Below, piece after piece: positions 61,621 to 64,000 of a DNA stretch of 64,000 bases. The position numbers and the translations under genes were made by a program. Position 1 is the stretch's first letter, and every line of letters begins with the position of its first letter. The notes under the pieces were generated by a model. It did not search any database. It was not told where the DNA came from and saw nothing but the letters and a program-made list of their open reading frames with translations. This DNA is from Pseudomonas kuykendallii (GTDB lineage Bacteria; Pseudomonadota; Gammaproteobacteria; Pseudomonadales; Pseudomonadaceae): contig NZ_FNNU01000003.1 in assembly GCF_900106975.1 (NCBI RefSeq), positions 1 to 64,000 on the forward strand, read 5' to 3'.

Positions 61621-63045
61621 ATGCAAACCAAACTGCTGATCAATGGCCAACTGATCGACGGCGAAGGCGAGAGGCTCGCCGTGCTCAACCCCTCCCTCGG
61701 CGCACCGCTGGTGCAGATCGCCGAGGCCAGCGAAGCGCAGGTGGACGCCGCGGTGCGCGCCGCCGACGCGGCCTTCGACGGCTGGTCGCAAACCGCGCCG
61801 AAGGACCGTGCGATGTTGCTGCTGCGCCTCGCCGATCGCATCGAGGCGCATGCCGAAGAGCTGGCGAAGCTGGAGTCGGACAACTGCGGCAAACCCTTCG
61901 GCGCCGCGCTGAACGACGAAATCCCCGCCATCGCCGACGTGTTCCGCTACTTCGCAGGCGCCAGCCGCTGCCTGTCCGGTTCCGCCGCCGGCGAATACCT
62001 GCCGGGACACACCTCGATGATCCGCCGCGACCCGCTCGGCGTGGTCGCCTCCATCGCGCCGTGGAACTACCCGCTGATGATGGCCGCCTGGAAACTCGCG
62101 CCGGCCCTGGCGGCGGGCAACACCGTGGTGCTCAAGCCGTCCGAGCAGACGCCGCTGACGGCGCTGAAACTGGCCGAATTCCTCGCCGAGATCTTCCCCG
62201 CCGGGGTGGTCAACATCGTCTTCGGCCGAGGCGCCAGCGTCGGCACGCCGCTGGTGACGCACGCGCGCGTGCGCATGGTCTCGCTCACCGGCTCGATCGC
62301 CACCGGCGCCAACATCATCTCCAGCACCGCGGCCAGCGTGAAACGCATGCACATGGAGCTGGGTGGCAAGGCACCCGTGCTGATCTTCGACGACGCCGAC
62401 ATCGAGGCCGCCGTCGAGGGCATCCGCACCTTCGGCTTCTACAACGCCGGACAGGACTGCACCGCCGCCTGCCGCATCTACGCGCAGAAAGGCATCTACG
62501 AGAAATTCGTCGCCGCCCTGGGCGATGCCGTGGGCAACCTGAAGACCGGCCTGCAGAACGACGCCGCCACCGAACTCGGCCCGCTGATCACCGCGCAGCA
62601 TCGCGACCGCGTCAGCGGTTTCGTCGAGCGCGCCAGCGGCCAGTCGCACATCGAGGTGGTCACCGGCGGCAAAGCGGTCGCCGGGGACGGCTTCTTCTTC
62701 CAGCCGACGGTGCTGGCCGGCGCGCAACAGGACGATGAAATCGTCCGCAACGAAGTGTTCGGCCCGGTGGTGTCGGTCACGCCATTCGACGACGAGTTGC
62801 AGGCGCTGAGCTGGGCCAACGACTCCGACTACGGTCTCGCCTCGTCGATCTGGACCCGCGACGTGGGCCGCGCGCACCGCCTCTCGGCGCGCCTGCAGTA
62901 CGGCTGCACCTGGGTGAACACGCACTTCATGCTGGTCAGCGAAATGCCCCACGGCGGCGTCAAGCGCTCCGGCTACGGCAAGGACATGTCGATGTACGGG
63001 CTGGAGGACTACACCGCGGTGCGCCACGTGATGTTCAAGCACTGA
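61621..63045 (+). CDS. gamma-aminobutyraldehyde dehydrogenase-type ALDH (PatD-like), copy 2
   Basis: A 474-aa paralogue of the dehydrogenase at 55553. It has the same cofactor segment [14 protein letters not shown], Glu in MELGGKAP, Cys in [13 protein letters not shown] and C-terminal [15 protein letters not shown]. The length and the lack of an N-terminal extension are closest to E. coli PatD, which ends the ydcSTUV-patD operon in the same place. GAGG lies 8 nt before the ATG. The pair could have different aldehyde preferences, for example 4-aminobutanal and 4-guanidinobutanal or 3-aminopropanal. Confidence 0.88.
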   Translation: MQTKLLINGQLIDGEGERLAVLNPSLGAPLVQIAEASEAQVDAAVRAADAAFDGWSQTAPKDRAMLLLRLADRIEAHAEELAKLESDNCGKPFGAALNDEIPAIADVFRYFAGASRCLSGSAAGEYLPGHTSMIRRDPLGVVASIAPWNYPLMMAAWKLAPALAAGNTVVLKPSEQTPLTALKLAEFLAEIFPAGVVNIVFGRGASVGTPLVTHARVRMVSLTGSIATGANIISSTAASVKRMHMELGGKAPVLIFDDADIEAAVEGIRTFGFYNAGQDCTAACRIYAQKGIYEKFVAALGDAVGNLKTGLQNDAATELGPLITAQHRDRVSGFVERASGQSHIEVVTGGKAVAGDGFFFQPTVLAGAQQDDEIVRNEVFGPVVSVTPFDDELQALSWANDSDYGLASSIWTRDVGRAHRLSARLQYGCTWVNTHFMLVSEMPHGGVKRSGYGKDMSMYGLEDYTAVRHVMFKH

Positions 63046-63086
63046 AGCTGTCGCGCAGGGCACGCCCCTGCGCCGCGAGGCCGCGC

Positions 63087-63380
63087 CTAGGTGCGTGCCT
63101 CGTTGTGGCCCAGGTCACGCCCGGGGTCGATGCGGTCGCGAACCCGCTGCTTGAGCACCTTGGCCTCGGGGAAACCGCCGTCTGCCTTGCGCTCCCAGAG
63201 CTGAACGCCGTCACAGGTGATGCGGAACACCCCGCCCGTGCCCGGCTCCAGGGCGACTCGGCCGAGGTCGCCGGTGAACGTGGACAGCAGCTCCTGCGCC
63301 AGCCAGGCGGCGCGCAGCAGCCACTGGCACTGGGTGCAATAGGTGATGACGATTTCGGGGCGTGGCGCGGTACGGGTCAT
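63087..63380 (-). CDS. Rdx/SelW-like thioredoxin-fold protein
   Basis: A 97-aa protein of the SelT/SelW/SelH (Rdx) family with the redox motif CTQC in VITYCTQCQWLLRA, and the family's TGGVFRITCDGVQLWERKADGGFPE central block. The first motif position is Cys, not selenocysteine. Role unknown, presumed thiol redox. The ATG at 63380 gives the usual short N-terminus. It converges on the second aldehyde dehydrogenase. Confidence 0.87.
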   Translation of the reverse strand: MTRTAPRPEIVITYCTQCQWLLRAAWLAQELLSTFTGDLGRVALEPGTGGVFRITCDGVQLWERKADGGFPEAKVLKQRVRDRIDPGRDLGHNEART

Positions 63381-63450
63381 GACGATCTCGCGGGGCGGGC
63401 CGGGCGACCAGCATAACGGCAACCACGACCGTCGCCGAGGCGCGAAAAGC

Positions 63451-63476
63451 AAAACGCCGCATCGGAATGCGGCGTC
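63451..63476 (-). terminator. terminator after fimV
   Basis: On the minus strand GACGCCGCAT pairs with ATGCGGCGT, loop TCCG, followed by TTTT. It lies 21 nt after the fimV stop. Confidence 0.8.
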
Positions 63477-63497
63477 TCGGTGGCGCGGGCGACCTTC

Positions 63498-64000
63498 TTA
63501 CGCGATGCGCGACAACAGCTCGCGAGCCTCTTCCTTCTGCTGCTCGTCGCCCTGGTCGATCACCTCGTTGAGGATGTTGCAGGCGCTCTGGATCTCGCCC
63601 TGCTCGATGTAGGTCATGGCCAGGCTCATCTTGCGGCTGGCGGCCAGGTCGTCCAGCGGGCGCTCGCTCGACAGGTCGTCACCGAAGGCATCGAGGAAGT
63701 CGTCGCTGAGGTCCGCTTCGAAACCCGAGCGCGCCGACGGCTGCTCCGGCTCGTCCAGCTCGAACACCTCCGGCAGCTCCTGCAGGTTGGAATGGAAGTC
63801 CGGCTCCTCTTCGACCTCGGCCTTGCCCTGCCCTGCCCTGGACGCCTGGTTGGGGAACGGATTGATCAGGTCCCAGTCGGCGTCCAGCGACAGGTCGTCG
63901 AGGTTCAGCGGGTAATCGTTGGGATCTTCGTCAGGCGCCGCGTGGGCGACCGGTGCGGCCGGCAGATCGTCCAGATCGAGCACGGCATCCTGCAACGGGT
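63498..64000 (-). CDS. fimV: FimV C-terminus (partial, continues past the window end)
   Basis: The last 166 codons of a minus-strand gene that runs off the right edge. The Asp/Glu-rich acidic linker with repeated LDDL segments, and the final TPR-like block (RKMSLAMTYIEQGEIQSACNILNEVIDQGDEQQKEEARELLSRIA region) are the FimV cytoplasmic C-terminal domain. FimV is a peptidoglycan-binding inner-membrane protein needed for type IV pilus twitching and polar c-di-GMP/cAMP signalling. The N-terminal LysM and membrane parts are outside the window. Confidence 0.85.
   Translation of the reverse strand, partial: PLQDAVLDLDDLPAAPVAHAAPDEDPNDYPLNLDDLSLDADWDLINPFPNQASRAGQGKAEVEEEPDFHSNLQELPEVFELDEPEQPSARSGFEADLSDDFLDAFGDDLSSERPLDDLAASRKMSLAMTYIEQGEIQSACNILNEVIDQGDEQQKEEARELLSRIA

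Noticed and set aside
60466-63063. 865-codon minus-strand frame across the permease and dehydrogenase
   Set aside because: Antisense shadow that also crosses the tandem repeats; no protein-like features.

Overview
The window is GC-rich, densely coded chromosome of a Pseudomonas-type gammaproteobacterium. Gene content and order, as I recall them from P. aeruginosa PAO1, match several separate PAO1 blocks: gltX/LysR/HlyD/EmrB/uvrB/aminotransferase (PA3134-PA3139), a CupE-type pilus, olsBA to colRS (roughly PA4350-PA4381), prfB-lysS, and the C-terminus of FimV. These blocks are joined differently from PAO1, so this is a relative rather than P. aeruginosa itself. There is no transposase, integrase, phage gene or CRISPR array. 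The accessory-looking DNA is limited to small palindromic repeats and a duplicated tRNA tail.

Layout. 1-9.5 kb: tRNA-Ala, gltX, a LysR regulator divergent from an HlyD/EmrB efflux pair, uvrB, an aromatic/aspartate aminotransferase, and tRNA-Asn followed by a partial duplication of its 3' end. 9.5-13.1 kb: DJ-1/PfpI protein, phospholipase-D-type cardiolipin synthase, YceI-like periplasmic protein, and an oxygen-binding diiron (ODP) protein with a possible Anr site. 13.4-19.5 kb: a six-gene archaic chaperone-usher (Csu/CupE) pilus operon, with a tiny secreted protein, possibly a half-size subunit relative, convergent to it. 19.7-26.5 kb: an acyl-CoA-dehydrogenase-like gene, olsBA (ornithine lipids) behind a Pho-box-like site, a tandem UspA protein with a possible Anr site, acpH, and the pyeR-pyeM-xenB operon. 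26.6-34 kb: a coiled-coil membrane protein, a small hypothetical gene, an epimerase, divergent argP/argO, sodB and bifA.

34.3-39.4 kb is a probable iron-linked cluster: two imelysin-family lipoproteins, a dihaem DUF1111 lipoprotein and a DUF1513 protein, with Fur-box-like sequences before the first and third-class genes. 39.5-46 kb is an envelope locus built around ColRS: a methyltransferase, an InaA-type kinase and a small exported protein on one side, and an LTA-synthase-like sulfatase plus PAP2 phosphatase on the other. Each side has a ColR-box-like sequence. 46-49 kb carries a macro-domain protein, a small membrane protein, a DUF1704 (QEGLA) putative zinc peptidase and a lipoprotein. 49-54.3 kb: lysS, prfB with the programmed +1 frameshift, a Cache-HAMP-GGDEF cyclase and a YebE-like protein. 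54.5-63 kb is a putrescine/polyamine catabolic island: LysR, a PatD-type aldehyde dehydrogenase, a YdcSTUV-type ABC importer and a second PatD-type dehydrogenase. The window ends with a Rdx/SelW-like protein and the 3' end of fimV.

Start codons were chosen from ribosome-binding sites, overlaps with upstream stops and family N-termini. Regulatory sites were found by eye and are predictions. PAO1 locus equivalences are from memory.
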